Origin: Tateyamaria omphalii
GTDB taxonomy: Bacteria; Pseudomonadota; Alphaproteobacteria; Rhodobacterales; Rhodobacteraceae
Direction of reading: 5' to 3'
NCBI RefSeq assembly: GCF_019802125.1
Contig: NZ_JAHVHT010000003.1
Coordinates: forward strand, 124,001 to 188,000
DNA length: 64,000 bases
In this document: piece by piece, positions 51,597 to 61,080 of the stretch
How positions within the stretch are numbered: the stretch's first letter is position 1
How the letters are laid out: every line of letters begins with the position of its first letter
Program-made: the position numbers and the translations under genes
Notes under the pieces: model-generated
Told to the model about the DNA's origin: nothing
Databases searched by the model: none
What the model saw: the letters and a program-made list of their open reading frames with translations, nothing else

Positions 51597-53549
51597 TCAG
51601 CTCTTGTTCATTCGGTTTTCGATCAGATCTTCTACCACCGACGGGTCCGCGAGCGTTGATGTGTCGCCCAAAGCGCCGAAATCGTCCTCGGCAATCTTGC
51701 GCAGGATGCGGCGCATGATCTTGCCTGAGCGCGTCTTTGGAAGGCCCGGCGCCCATTGGATCAGGTCGGGCGAGGCGATGGGCCCGATTTCGCTGCGGAC
51801 CCAGGTTCGCAACTCCTTGCGCAGTTCTTCGCTTGGTTCCTGGCCGTTCATCAGGGTGACATAGCAGTAGATGCCTTGTCCTTTGATATCGTGCGGGTAA
51901 CCAACCACGGCCGCCTCCGCCACCTTGGCGTGCGCAACCAGCGCGCTTTCCACTTCTGCCGTCCCCATCCGGTGACCCGACACGTTGATGACGTCATCTA
52001 CCCGCCCGGTGATCCAATAGTCGCCGTCCTCGTCCCGGCGGCAGCCATCCCCGGTGAAATAGTAGCCCTTGTAGTCCGAGAAATAGGTTTTCTCGAACCG
52101 CTCGTGATCGCCCCATACGGTGCGCATCTGCCCAGGCCAGCTGTCGGCGATGACCAATACCCCTTCAACGCCGTTGCCCTCGATGACATCGCCGCTGGTC
52201 GGGTCCAGAACAAGGGGCTTGATGCCGAAGAACGGCTTCATCGCGGCACCCGGTTTCGTTGCATGCGCGCCGGGCAGGGGGGTCATCAAGTGACCGCCAG
52301 TCTCGGTCTGCCACCAAGTGTCGACAATCGGGCAACGTCCGCCGCCCACAACCTCGTTGTACCAGTTCCAGGCTTCGGGGTTGATCGGTTCACCGACCGT
52401 ACCCAGCACCTTGATGCTGCTCAGGTCGCATTTGGTCACGTAGTCATTGCCTTGTCCCATCAACGCGCGAATGGCCGTCGGGGCGGTGTAAAACTGTGCC
52501 ACCTTGTGCTTTTCACAGACTTGCCAGAAGCGGGAGGCGTCTGGATATGTCGGCACCCCTTCGAACATCAGCGTCGTGGCGCCATTCGCAAGTGGGCCAT
52601 ACACGATATAACTGTGCCCCGTGACCCATCCCACGTCAGCGGTGCACCAATAGATGTCGCCGTCCTTGTAGTCGAACGTGATTTCATGGGTGAGTGCGGC
52701 ATAGACAAGGTATCCGCCAGTGGTATGTACAACGCCCTTTGGCTGACCCGTGGAGCCGGACGTATAGAGGATGAACAGCGGATCTTCGGCCCCCATCTCC
52801 TCCGGTGGGCAATCGGCATCAACCTTTTCAGCTTCCTCATGCAGCCAGTGGTCCAGCCCGTTGCGCCAGGCGATCTGCTGGCCGGTGCGCTTGACGACCA
52901 GGCATTTGGTGTCGTCGATCACGTTGATCAGCGCCTGGTTCACGTTGTCCTTGAGGTTTGTCACGCGGCCCCCGCGTGGCGCTCCGTCGGCTGTGATCAC
53001 CACCTTCGCATCGCAACCTGACACACGCGCAGCCAGCGCATCGGGCGAGAAGCCGGCAAACACGATGGAGTGGATGGCCCCAATCCGCGCGCAGGCCAGC
53101 ATGGCGTAGGCCGCTTCGGGGATCATGGGCAGGTAGATGACAACCCGGTCGCCCTTGCCCACGCCCAGCCCCTTGAGCACGTTGGCCATCTTGCACGTTT
53201 CTGCGTGCAATTCATGATAGGTGATGTGCTTTGCCTCATCCTCCGGGCTGTCCGGTTCCCAGATGATGGCCGTCTGATCCCCGCGCGTGGCGAGATGCCT
53301 ATCGATGCAGTTGGCCGAGACGTTCAAGGTGCCGTCGTTGTACCAGTTTATCGACACATTCCCGAAATCGTAGGAGACGTCCTTGACCTGGCTATAGGGT
53401 TTCATCCAGTCAACGCGCTTGCCCTGGCTGTCCCAAAAGGCCGCCGGGTCAGCGATCGAGGCCGCATACATTTCTTCGTATTTTGCCGCATCCACATGGG
53501 CATTGGCGGCCAGCTCTGCGTTTGGCGCGTGGGTTTTGGTGTCCGACAT
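51597..53549 (-). CDS. acsA: Acetyl-CoA synthetase
   Basis: This 650-residue AMP-forming enzyme makes acetyl-CoA from acetate, ATP and CoA. Motifs: P-loop-like [67 protein letters not shown] and the acetylation-site Lys in [17 protein letters not shown]. Length is normal. GGGAGGAACC precedes ATG 53549. It is divergent from the TRAP operon with 285 bp between. The acetylatable Lys would make it a likely target of the CobB sirtuin at 10.1 kb. Confidence 0.97.
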   Translation of the reverse strand: MSDTKTHAPNAELAANAHVDAAKYEEMYAASIADPAAFWDSQGKRVDWMKPYSQVKDVSYDFGNVSINWYNDGTLNVSANCIDRHLATRGDQTAIIWEPDSPEDEAKHITYHELHAETCKMANVLKGLGVGKGDRVVIYLPMIPEAAYAMLACARIGAIHSIVFAGFSPDALAARVSGCDAKVVITADGAPRGGRVTNLKDNVNQALINVIDDTKCLVVKRTGQQIAWRNGLDHWLHEEAEKVDADCPPEEMGAEDPLFILYTSGSTGQPKGVVHTTGGYLVYAALTHEITFDYKDGDIYWCTADVGWVTGHSYIVYGPLANGATTLMFEGVPTYPDASRFWQVCEKHKVAQFYTAPTAIRALMGQGNDYVTKCDLSSIKVLGTVGEPINPEAWNWYNEVVGGGRCPIVDTWWQTETGGHLMTPLPGAHATKPGAAMKPFFGIKPLVLDPTSGDVIEGNGVEGVLVIADSWPGQMRTVWGDHERFEKTYFSDYKGYYFTGDGCRRDEDGDYWITGRVDDVINVSGHRMGTAEVESALVAHAKVAEAAVVGYPHDIKGQGIYCYVTLMNGQEPSEELRKELRTWVRSEIGPIASPDLIQWAPGLPKTRSGKIMRRILRKIAEDDFGALGDTSTLADPSVVEDLIENRMNKS

Positions 53550-53834
53550 GGTTCCTCCCGGTCGTGTATCCGTATGATCGGAGGCGCACGCACGGCACTT
53601 CCCGCCAAAAAGCTGGCGAGCCTCCTCCCTCTCTCACGGTGATAATACGCAACGTGTCACAGAAGGAAATAAATGCGACGATGGTTGTAGGGCATCCTAG
53701 ACAAAAACGGCGCGTGGCGAACTGTCGGCGCCCAAGATGGATACTTCGCCCGCACCCCTCTTGGCAGCGTGGCATCGCCACGCTAGCTTCCTGAGCAAGC
53801 GGGCCGACACGTCCCGCATCAAGGGAGAGATATC

Positions 53835-54851
53835 ATGAACAAGATCGCAGTCGGCGGTATCGCCGCCGCCATTTCCTGCACATTCGCGCTCGAAGCTGCC
53901 GCTACAGAGTGGAATGTGTCCGTGTGGGGCAAGCGTCGCGCCTTTACCGAACATATCGAAAAGCTGGCCGAGCTGGTGTCTGAAAAGACAGGTGGCGAGT
54001 TCACCATGAACATCAGCTATGGTGGCTTGTCCAAGAACCGCGAAAACCTCGACGGCATCTCCATCGGCGCTTTCGAGATGGCGCAATTCTGTGCGGGCTA
54101 TCACCGCGACAAGAACCGCGTGATTACCGTTCTGGAACTGCCATTCCTGGGTGTTGAAAATCTCGAGCAGGAAGTGGCCGTCGCTTCGGCCGTCTACCAA
54201 CACCCTGCCGCGGTGGAAGAGATGGAGCAGTGGAACGCAAGGCTGCTGATGACGTCGCCCATGCCGCAATACAATCTTGTGGGTACGGGTGAGCCCAAAA
54301 CCACGCTGTCCGACTTCGACGGTATGCGTGTGCGCGCGACCGGTGGTCTGGGCAAAGCCTTCGAAAGCGTCGGTGGTGTGCCCACGTCAGTCACGGCGAC
54401 GGAAGCCTATCAAGCGATGGAGTCCGGCGTTGTCGACACGGTCGCATTCGCCCAGCACGCCCACCTGTCCTTCGGCACGATCAACCAGGCGGACTGGTGG
54501 ACGGCCAACCTGAACCCCGGCACCGTGAACTGCCCGGTGGTCGTCAACATCGACGCCTATGACAGCCTGTCGGATGATCACAAGGCCGCCCTCGACAGTT
54601 CCATTCCCGAGGCGATTGACCACTACCTGGCCAACTATGCCGAACTGCTCGAACGCTGGGACAGCGTTTTGGAAGAAAAGGGTGTGCAGAAGGTCGAGAT
54701 TGCGCCCGACGTGATCGAAGAGTTCCGCGCCAAGGCGGCGGAGCCTGCACGCGATGCGTGGATTGCCGATATGGAAGCGCAGGGCCTTCCCGGTCAGGAA
54801 CTCTATGACCTGGTCGTAGACACACTGGCCGACGCCAAGGGCGGCAGCTGA
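53835..54851 (+). CDS. TRAP transporter substrate-binding protein (DctP family)
   Basis: This 338-residue periplasmic binding protein has a signal peptide (1-23, EAAAT-EWN) and the DctP pattern: WGKRRAFTEHIEKLAELVSEKTGGEF, DFDGMRVRATGGLGKAFESVGGVPTSVTATEAYQAMESGVVDT, with the Arg of RVRATGG positioned to bind a carboxylate. The ligand is thus probably an organic acid. A 10-bp hairpin follows the stop and would leave this gene more abundant than the membrane genes. GGGAGAGA precedes ATG 53835. Confidence 0.94.
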   Translation: MNKIAVGGIAAAISCTFALEAAATEWNVSVWGKRRAFTEHIEKLAELVSEKTGGEFTMNISYGGLSKNRENLDGISIGAFEMAQFCAGYHRDKNRVITVLELPFLGVENLEQEVAVASAVYQHPAAVEEMEQWNARLLMTSPMPQYNLVGTGEPKTTLSDFDGMRVRATGGLGKAFESVGGVPTSVTATEAYQAMESGVVDTVAFAQHAHLSFGTINQADWWTANLNPGTVNCPVVVNIDAYDSLSDDHKAALDSSIPEAIDHYLANYAELLERWDSVLEEKGVQKVEIAPDVIEEFRAKAAEPARDAWIADMEAQGLPGQELYDLVVDTLADAKGGS

Positions 54852-54858
54852 CCTAGGG

Positions 54859-54892
54859 GTGCGGTGCGGCTCTCGTTTCAGTCGCACCGCAC
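54859..54892 (+). terminator. Intercistronic hairpin between TRAP binding protein and membrane genes
   Basis: GTGCGGTGCG and CGCACCGCAC form a perfect 10-bp stem with a 14-nt loop, 8 bp after the dctP-type stop. There is no T run. It is best seen as an mRNA stabiliser or partial terminator that raises binding protein over permease. Confidence 0.68.
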
Positions 54893-54919
54893 GTCCTGAT
54901 ACAAAGAAAAGGGGCAGGC

Positions 54920-55549
54920 ATGGCAGGTGCATCCACAGTGCTGGAGGATTCCAGCCTATTGAGCCGCTTGGACAGGGCTCTGCTGCCCGTTGAGCGCGTC
55001 ATGGCGCTGTTGAGCGGTATCGCCGCCTTTTCCCTGATGTTTCTGGCCGCCTACTCGGTGTCGGCGCGCGAATTCTTCGAAAAACCGCTGCTTGGCTATG
55101 TCGACTATATCGAAGCTTTGATGCCGCTGATCGCGATTATGGGTGTCTCCTATGTGCAGCGCAGCGGCAGTCACATCCGCATGGACATCATTGTCGGTGC
55201 GATGCGCGGGCGGGTGCTTTGGTTGGTCGAACTGACGATGGTTTTTCTGATCCTTGTTCTTATGATCGCTTTGGTCTGGGGATCATGGTCCCATTTCGAC
55301 CGATCTTTTGACTGTGCGCGGCCTCTGTGCAGCCGGGACAGCTCCATCGACGTTTCGCTGCCGATCTGGCCCTCGAAGCTGCTTGTGCCCATCGCGTTTG
55401 CGGTGCTCTGCGCGCGGCTGGCTTTGCAATCTGTTGGCTATGCCCGAGCCTTTTGGCTGAACCTCGAACGTCCCGTCGCCGTGCCGCTGATCCAAAGCGT
55501 GGCCGCACAGGCCAAGGCCGAAGCTGAAGCGCTGGAAGGGGCCGACTGA
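54920..55549 (+). CDS. TRAP transporter small permease (DctQ family)
   Basis: This 209-residue membrane protein has four hydrophobic segments (near 25-50, 60-80, 100-125 and 145-165) and the DctQ pattern SAREFFEKPLLGYVDYIEALMPLIAIMGVSYVQRSGSHIRMDI. A Cys-containing loop (DCARPLCSRDSSIDVSLPIWPSK) sits between the third and fourth segments. The TGATG overlap at the end couples it to the large permease. Confidence 0.92.
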   Translation: MAGASTVLEDSSLLSRLDRALLPVERVMALLSGIAAFSLMFLAAYSVSAREFFEKPLLGYVDYIEALMPLIAIMGVSYVQRSGSHIRMDIIVGAMRGRVLWLVELTMVFLILVLMIALVWGSWSHFDRSFDCARPLCSRDSSIDVSLPIWPSKLLVPIAFAVLCARLALQSVGYARAFWLNLERPVAVPLIQSVAAQAKAEAEALEGAD

Positions 55550-56946
55550 TGGATCCGATCACGATTGGCCTGTGGACCACGGGCGGCATGCTGTGCCTTG
55601 TGTTCCTGGGCATGCGCGTTGCATTCGCAGCAGGGCTCGCTGGGTTCATAGGTCTTGTATGGTTGCGCTGGAACGGGTTCGACTATGCGCCGGATCGGCT
55701 GGGCAAGGCGGTCGAGATCAGCGTCAAGATTGCGGGGCAGGTGCCCCATTCCAAAGTCTCGGCCCACGCGCTGAGCCTGATCCCGACCTTCATTCTCATT
55801 GGCTATCTTGCCTATTACGCCAAGTTGACCACAGCACTGTTTGATGCGGCCAAGAAATGGATCGCGTGGGTGCCGGGTGGGCTTGCCGTGTCCACGGTCT
55901 TCTCCACTGCTGGCTTTGCCGCAGTGTCTGGCGCGTCCGTCGCCACGGCGGCGGTCTTCGCCCGTATCGCCATCCCGGAAATGCTCAAGATCGGGTACAA
56001 CAAACAGTTTGCAGCAGGCGTCGTCGCCGCTGGCGGCACGCTCGCGTCCCTGATCCCGCCATCGGCGATCCTCGTGATCTACGCCATCATCGTGGAACAG
56101 GACGTGGGCAAACTGCTGCTGGCCGGGTTCATCCCCGGCGCGTTCTCCGCCTTCATCTATGCTGTCCTGATCATCGGCATCGCCGTCATCTTCAAGACGG
56201 TTGGCCCGCCTGTGTCCGGGTTCACATGGCGCGAACGACTCACTGCCTTGCCACCTGCGCTGCCCATCGTGGCCGTCGTCGTGATCATCATTTTCTTCGT
56301 CTACAACCCCTTTGGCGACGCCTGGGGCACACCGACCGAGGGCGGCGCTGTCGGGGCGTTCATCGTCTTCCTCATGGCGCTCTATCGTGGGATGCGCTTG
56401 TCCGAGTTGAAGGATGCGCTCATCGAAACGGCCAAGCTGACGGTGATGATTTTCACCATCATCTGGGGCGTGCTGATCTACGTCCGCTTTCTCGGCTTCG
56501 CAGACCTGCCGGGCGCTTTCAGCGACTGGATCACCTCGCTGACCGTATCGCCCATGCTGATCCTGATCTGCATCCTGCTCGCTTATGCCGTGCTCGGCAT
56601 GTTCATGGACGCCATCGGAATGCTGTTGTTGACGCTCCCGGTCGTCTATCCCGCAGTCATGGCCCTGAACGGCGGCGAGTTCGTGAGTGCAGAGGACAGC
56701 ACCTTCGGCATGTCGGGACCCATGTGTGCCATCTGGTTCGGGATACTCGTGGTCAAGATGGCAGAGTTCTGTTTGATCACCCCACCTATCGGGCTCAACT
56801 GCTTTGTTGTGGCCGGCGTTCGAGACGACCTGACCGTTCAGGATGTGTTCAAAGGGGTCACGCCCTTTTTCATTGCCGACGCAATCACCATCGCTCTTCT
56901 TGTGGCCTTCCCGGCAATCGTGCTCTGGTTGCCCTCGCTGGCATAG
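55549..56946 (+). CDS. TRAP transporter large permease (DctM family)
   Basis: This 465-residue Na+-coupled permease has about twelve membrane segments. DctM landmarks: KVSAHALSLIPTFILIGYLAYYA, AGFAAVSGASVATAAVFARIAIPEM, GVVAAGGTLASLIPPSAILVIYAII and GMFMDAIGMLLLTLPVVYP. It forms the transport channel with DctQ. Gene order P-Q-M and the catabolic genes after it mark an uptake-plus-degradation operon. Confidence 0.95.
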   Translation: MDPITIGLWTTGGMLCLVFLGMRVAFAAGLAGFIGLVWLRWNGFDYAPDRLGKAVEISVKIAGQVPHSKVSAHALSLIPTFILIGYLAYYAKLTTALFDAAKKWIAWVPGGLAVSTVFSTAGFAAVSGASVATAAVFARIAIPEMLKIGYNKQFAAGVVAAGGTLASLIPPSAILVIYAIIVEQDVGKLLLAGFIPGAFSAFIYAVLIIGIAVIFKTVGPPVSGFTWRERLTALPPALPIVAVVVIIIFFVYNPFGDAWGTPTEGGAVGAFIVFLMALYRGMRLSELKDALIETAKLTVMIFTIIWGVLIYVRFLGFADLPGAFSDWITSLTVSPMLILICILLAYAVLGMFMDAIGMLLLTLPVVYPAVMALNGGEFVSAEDSTFGMSGPMCAIWFGILVVKMAEFCLITPPIGLNCFVVAGVRDDLTVQDVFKGVTPFFIADAITIALLVAFPAIVLWLPSLA

Positions 56947-56958
56947 TGGAGGGCACCA

Positions 56959-58194
56959 TTGGCCGACAAAACGATCCTGGTTGTTGGAACCTACGACACC
57001 AAGAATGACGAACTGGCCTATATGGTCGAGCGTATCCGGGCGCAGGGTGGTGGAGCGCTGACCATGGACATATCGGTGCTCGGGGATCCCGAACATCCGA
57101 CGGATATCTCGAAACACGACGTTGCCGAGGCTGCGGGCAGTTCCATTCGGGCCGCCATCGACAGCGAAGACGAAAACACGGCCATGCAGATCATGGCCAA
57201 GGGGGCGAGCGTCCTCGCGCAGCGCCTGTTTCGTGAAGAGCGTTTTGACGGGATCGTCATCCTTGGCGGAACGATGGGGACCGATGCCGCGCTTGACATC
57301 TGTCAGGCGCTGCCGCTCGGCGTGCCGAAATATGTCGTATCGACCGTATCCTTTTCGCCCCTGATCGAACCGCAACGCTTGTCAGCCGACATCCAGATGA
57401 TCCTTTGGGCCGGCGGCCTCTACGGGCTGAACTCGGTCTGCAAGGCCTCCTTGTCTCAAGCGGCGGGCGCGGTTCTTGGAGCTGCGCGTGCGGTCGAGCC
57501 ACCCAACCTGTCCCGTCCGCTTGTCGGGATGACATCGCTCGGGTCTTCTTGCCTGACCTATATGAAAGCCCTCAAGCCCGCGCTGGAAGAGCGGGGTTTC
57601 GAAGTCGCGATCTTTCACGCGACCGGGATGGGCGGCATGGCTTATGAAAGCATCGCCCGCGAGGGCGGTTTTGTGTGCGTCATGGATTTTGCGCTGTCAG
57701 AGCTGGGCAACCTGCTCGCCGGCTCCGTCGTGAACGCGGGCACTGACCGGATGCTGAATGCAGGGCGGGCGGGTATCCCGCAGATCGTGGCGCCCGGATG
57801 CCTTGACCTGATCGACTTCGCAGGGTGGCAGGACATTCCCGACCGCTTCCAGGATCGACCGTTTCATGTGCACAACAGGCTGGTAAAATGCTCGGGCTAC
57901 AACGGGGACGAACGGCGCGAGACAGCACGAGAGATGGCGAACCGGCTGAAACAGTCTGATGCGCCCGTCCATGTTCTGTTGCCCAATCAAGGGATCGAGG
58001 AATGGGACCGCCCCGGTGGCGCGGCGCATGACCCGGAAGCCTTTGCCGACTTTTGCGATGAGATGCGCACTCAAATGACCGATCCACTTCAGTTCACCGA
58101 GCTTGATTGCCACATCAACGATCAGGTCTTTGCCGACGCGGCGCTTCAGATCTTTGACGGCTGGATCGCCGACGGGACGATCCGGATCGCGTGA
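56959..58194 (+). CDS. UPF0261 / Tm-1-like ATP-binding domain protein
   Basis: This 411-residue protein begins ILVVGTYDTKNDELAYMVERIRAQG (the Tm-1-like N-terminus) and has GIVILGGTMGTDAALDICQALPLGVPKYVVSTV and GMTSLGSSCLTYMKALKPALEERGFEVAIFHATGMGG. Relatives include the N-terminal half of plant Tm-1; bacterial members are uncharacterised but often lie in aromatic or branched-acid catabolic clusters. The start is TTG 56959 with GTGGAGGGC upstream. No partner TIM-barrel PEP-hydrolase-like gene follows here, unlike many clusters I recall. Confidence 0.9.
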   Translation: MADKTILVVGTYDTKNDELAYMVERIRAQGGGALTMDISVLGDPEHPTDISKHDVAEAAGSSIRAAIDSEDENTAMQIMAKGASVLAQRLFREERFDGIVILGGTMGTDAALDICQALPLGVPKYVVSTVSFSPLIEPQRLSADIQMILWAGGLYGLNSVCKASLSQAAGAVLGAARAVEPPNLSRPLVGMTSLGSSCLTYMKALKPALEERGFEVAIFHATGMGGMAYESIAREGGFVCVMDFALSELGNLLAGSVVNAGTDRMLNAGRAGIPQIVAPGCLDLIDFAGWQDIPDRFQDRPFHVHNRLVKCSGYNGDERRETAREMANRLKQSDAPVHVLLPNQGIEEWDRPGGAAHDPEAFADFCDEMRTQMTDPLQFTELDCHINDQVFADAALQIFDGWIADGTIRIA

Positions 58195-58299
58195 GCCGCG
58201 TATGGTTCCGCGTTGTTAGTTACAAAAGCAACTGATACCCGATTTCGAAAGACGAACGACACGGCGGGCGCAGGCCGCACGCCAGACAAGGATACACCC

Positions 58300-59250
58300 A
58301 TGGCCAAGGCTTTCGCGTCCCAGGCGGACATGACGGAAAAGACCATCACCTTTTACGAGATTGGCGAGGGGCTGTGGGCCTTTACCGCCGAGGGCGATCC
58401 CAACTCCGGCGTCATCATCGGGGATGACAGCGTGATGATCGTCGAGGCGCAGGCGACCCCGCGTCTGGCCGAAAAGGTGATCGAAAAAGTACGCACCGTG
58501 ACGGACAAGCCGATCACGCATCTCGTTCTGACCCACTACCACGCCGTGCGTGTTCTGGGCGCTTCCGCCTACGGTGCCGACCAGATCATCATGTCGGACA
58601 TGGCGCGCGGCATGGTGGCTGAGCGCGGGCAGGAGGATTGGGACAGCGAATTTCAGCGCTTTCCCCGGCTGTTCGAAGGGCACGAGAGCATACCCGGCCT
58701 GACCTGGCCTACCACGACCTTTTCTGATGCAATGACTGTCTACCTTGGCAACCGTCGGGTGGACATCAAGCACCTGGGCCGCGCCCATACGGCCGGGGAT
58801 GCCGTCATCCATGTGCCGGATCAGAACGTGATGTTCACCGGCGACATCGTTGAATATCACTCCGCCTGCTATTGCGGCGACGGCTACTTCGGCGATTGGG
58901 GCGGAACCCTGGACGCGATCAGGGCATACGATGTCGATGCCATTGCCCCTGGACGCGGCGACGCGCTGGTCGGATCAGAGATGGTGAACAAAGCCATCGA
59001 AAGCACGCGCGACTTTGTCGACAGCACATACCGCCCGGCCGCGCGGGTCGCAGCGCGGAACGGATCGCTGAAAGAGGCGTGGGACGCCGTGCGCGCGGAA
59101 TGTGACCCAAAGTTCAGCGACTACGCCATCTACGAGCACTGCCTGCCCTTCAACGTCGCCCGCGCCTATGACGAGGCACGCGGTATCGCCCATCCGCGCA
59201 TCTGGACGGACAAGCGTGACATCGAGATGTGGGAAGCTCTGCAGGGGTAG
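58300..59250 (+). CDS. MBL-fold hydrolase with degenerate metal motif
   Basis: This 316-residue metallo-beta-lactamase-fold protein reads THYHAVR at residues 78-84: the first two metal His (79, 81) remain, but the usual Asp-His of HxHxDH is Val-Arg. Later ligands look present (LGRAHTAGDAVIH, MFTGDIVEYHSACYCGDGYFGDWGG). It therefore cannot build a standard two-metal site and may use one metal. CysTyrCys near the GDI motif is unusual. It lies between UPF0261 and the hydroxylase, so it may open a ring or hydrolyse an ester or lactone in the pathway. ATG 58300 begins MAKAFASQAD. Confidence 0.88.
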   Translation: MAKAFASQADMTEKTITFYEIGEGLWAFTAEGDPNSGVIIGDDSVMIVEAQATPRLAEKVIEKVRTVTDKPITHLVLTHYHAVRVLGASAYGADQIIMSDMARGMVAERGQEDWDSEFQRFPRLFEGHESIPGLTWPTTTFSDAMTVYLGNRRVDIKHLGRAHTAGDAVIHVPDQNVMFTGDIVEYHSACYCGDGYFGDWGGTLDAIRAYDVDAIAPGRGDALVGSEMVNKAIESTRDFVDSTYRPAARVAARNGSLKEAWDAVRAECDPKFSDYAIYEHCLPFNVARAYDEARGIAHPRIWTDKRDIEMWEALQG

Positions 59251-59253
59251 ATT

Positions 59254-60885
59254 ATGGTCGATGTGCGCTACGACATAGCCTTCCAACTTTATCCATACGC
59301 ACCAGTTTCGGCACAAACGATGCCAGCGCAACGGCACCCGGTTGTCATTGTTGGCGGCGGTCCCATTGGCATGGCGCTTGCGCTCGACCTTGGACGCAAA
59401 GGGACGCCTGTTCTGGTGCTCGATGACCATGAGGGGGTGGGGCAGGGCAGTCGTGCCATCTGCTTTGCCAAGCGAACCCTTGAGATTGCCAATCGGTTGG
59501 GCGCGGGTCAGCGCATGATCGACAAGGGCGTGGTCTGGAATGTGGGCAAGGTCTTCCATGGCGACGACCGCGTCTTCCAGTTCAACCTGCAGCCCGAAGA
59601 CGGACATCGCTGCCCGGCGTTCGTCAACCTGCAACAACCCTACTTCGAGAAATTCCTGGTGGATGAGATCCGCGCCGCACAAGCCGACGGCGCGCCGATT
59701 GAAATCCGTGGGCGCAACGCCGTCACTGCCATGGAACAGCACCGTGACCATGTTCTGCTGGATGTGGATACGCCCGACGGTCCTTACCAGATCGAAGCAG
59801 ATTGGTTGATCGCGTGCGACGGTGCCCGGTCTCCGATCCGCGATATGATGGGGCTCAGCTTTGATGGCCGGGTGTTCGAGGACAACTTCCTGATCGCAGA
59901 CGTCAAGATGACGGCAGACTTCCCCACCGAACGGTGGTTCTGGTTCGAACCGCCGTTCAAGGATGCGGGCCAATCGGCGCTTCTGCATAAGCAACCCGAT
60001 GACATCTGGCGCATCGACTTCCAGCTTGGCTGGGACATCGACCGCGAGAAGGAGTTGAAAGAGGAAAACATCCGCGCCCGCGTCGATGCGATGCTGGGCG
60101 AGGGTGCGGAATACGAGCTGGAGTGGACGTCGATCTACACCTTCCAGTGCAGACGAATGAACAAGTTCCGGCACGACCGCGTGATCTTTGCCGGGGACAG
60201 CGCACATCAGGTATCACCATTCGGGGCACGTGGTGCAAACTCCGGTGTGCAGGACGCGGACAACCTCGCTTGGAAACTGGATCTGGTGCTGCGCAACCTC
60301 GCGCCTGAAACCCTGCTCGACAGCTATTCCGAAGAGCGCGCTTATGGCGCAGACGAGAACATCCTGAATTCAACCCGTGCCACGGATTTCCTGACACCGA
60401 AAAGCGAGATCAGCAAAATCTTCCGCAATGCGATACTCGATCTGGCGAAGACACACAGTTTTGCCAGGCCGATGGTCAATTCGGGGCGACTTTCGGTGCC
60501 CTGCACTTATGATGGCCTCTCGCTAAACGGCCCGGATCGGTTGGACGGGCCTGACATGACGCGGGTCGGCGCACCCTGCGTGGATGCACCATTGGGACAA
60601 GGTTTCTTGCTGGATGAACTGAAGGGTGGTTTCACGATCCTGTCCATTGACGCAGATGCCCCGTCCGTTTCGGAAATCGACGGCATTCCTGTTGCGGTTC
60701 TCACGCTTTCAAGTGACAGGGATGATCCATCGGGTGCACTGCGGGCCAGATACCTGGGCAGAGCCGCCTCAGCCGTCTATCTCATCCGCCCGGATCAGCA
60801 CGTCGCGGCACGCTGGCCTGTCGCCACGCACGACGACATCACGATTGCCCTTCGGATTGCCTTGGGAAAGGGGCAACACGCATGA
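59254..60885 (+). CDS. FAD-dependent hydroxylase (MhpA/PheA-like)
   Basis: This 543-residue class A flavoprotein hydroxylase has VVIVGGGPIGMALALDLGRKG from about residue 29, ADWLIACDGARSPIRDMMG, and the GD motif GDSAHQVSPFGARGANSGVQDADNLAWKL, the pattern of 3-(3-hydroxyphenyl)propionate and related phenol hydroxylases. A thioredoxin-like C-terminal domain follows (about 440-540). An extra 25 residues precede the Rossmann fold. It starts 3 bp after the MBL stop and overlaps DUF2783. The aromatic-acid substrate is inferred from family and TRAP context. Confidence 0.92.
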   Translation: MVDVRYDIAFQLYPYAPVSAQTMPAQRHPVVIVGGGPIGMALALDLGRKGTPVLVLDDHEGVGQGSRAICFAKRTLEIANRLGAGQRMIDKGVVWNVGKVFHGDDRVFQFNLQPEDGHRCPAFVNLQQPYFEKFLVDEIRAAQADGAPIEIRGRNAVTAMEQHRDHVLLDVDTPDGPYQIEADWLIACDGARSPIRDMMGLSFDGRVFEDNFLIADVKMTADFPTERWFWFEPPFKDAGQSALLHKQPDDIWRIDFQLGWDIDREKELKEENIRARVDAMLGEGAEYELEWTSIYTFQCRRMNKFRHDRVIFAGDSAHQVSPFGARGANSGVQDADNLAWKLDLVLRNLAPETLLDSYSEERAYGADENILNSTRATDFLTPKSEISKIFRNAILDLAKTHSFARPMVNSGRLSVPCTYDGLSLNGPDRLDGPDMTRVGAPCVDAPLGQGFLLDELKGGFTILSIDADAPSVSEIDGIPVAVLTLSSDRDDPSGALRARYLGRAASAVYLIRPDQHVAARWPVATHDDITIALRIALGKGQHA

Positions 60886-61070
60886 CGCTGAATCTCGACC
60901 CGAACATTTCTGACCCCGATGGTTTCTACGACGAACTGCTGGCCGCGCATCAGCCGTTGACCAAGGATGAAAGCGATGCATTCAACGCCCGCCTGATCCT
61001 CATCCTGGCCAATCACATCGGCGACCGTGCTGTCCTGACCGAAGCACTGAAAGCTGCACGAAAAGCCTAA
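60882..61070 (+). CDS. DUF2783 family small protein
   Basis: This 62-residue acidic helical protein begins MTLNLDPNISDPDGFYDELLAAHQ and contains LTKDESDAFNARLILILANHIGD, the DUF2783 pattern as I recall it from genes next to FAD hydroxylases. No enzyme motifs or cysteines. ATG 60882 overlaps the hydroxylase stop by 4 bp, so near-equal synthesis is likely, consistent with a small subunit or chaperone of the hydroxylase. Function is unknown. Confidence 0.82.
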   Translation: MTLNLDPNISDPDGFYDELLAAHQPLTKDESDAFNARLILILANHIGDRAVLTEALKAARKA

Positions 61071-61080
61071 CGCGGCATGC

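Noticed and set aside
51756-53021. 421-codon forward frame over the acetyl-CoA synthetase gene
   Set aside because: It is antisense to acsA and has no recognisable domain.
55438-57375. 645-codon reverse frame over the TRAP permease genes
   Set aside because: It is antisense to dctQ, dctM and the UPF0261 gene, which all have strong family motifs; the frame is a high-GC artefact rich in His, Asp and Arg.
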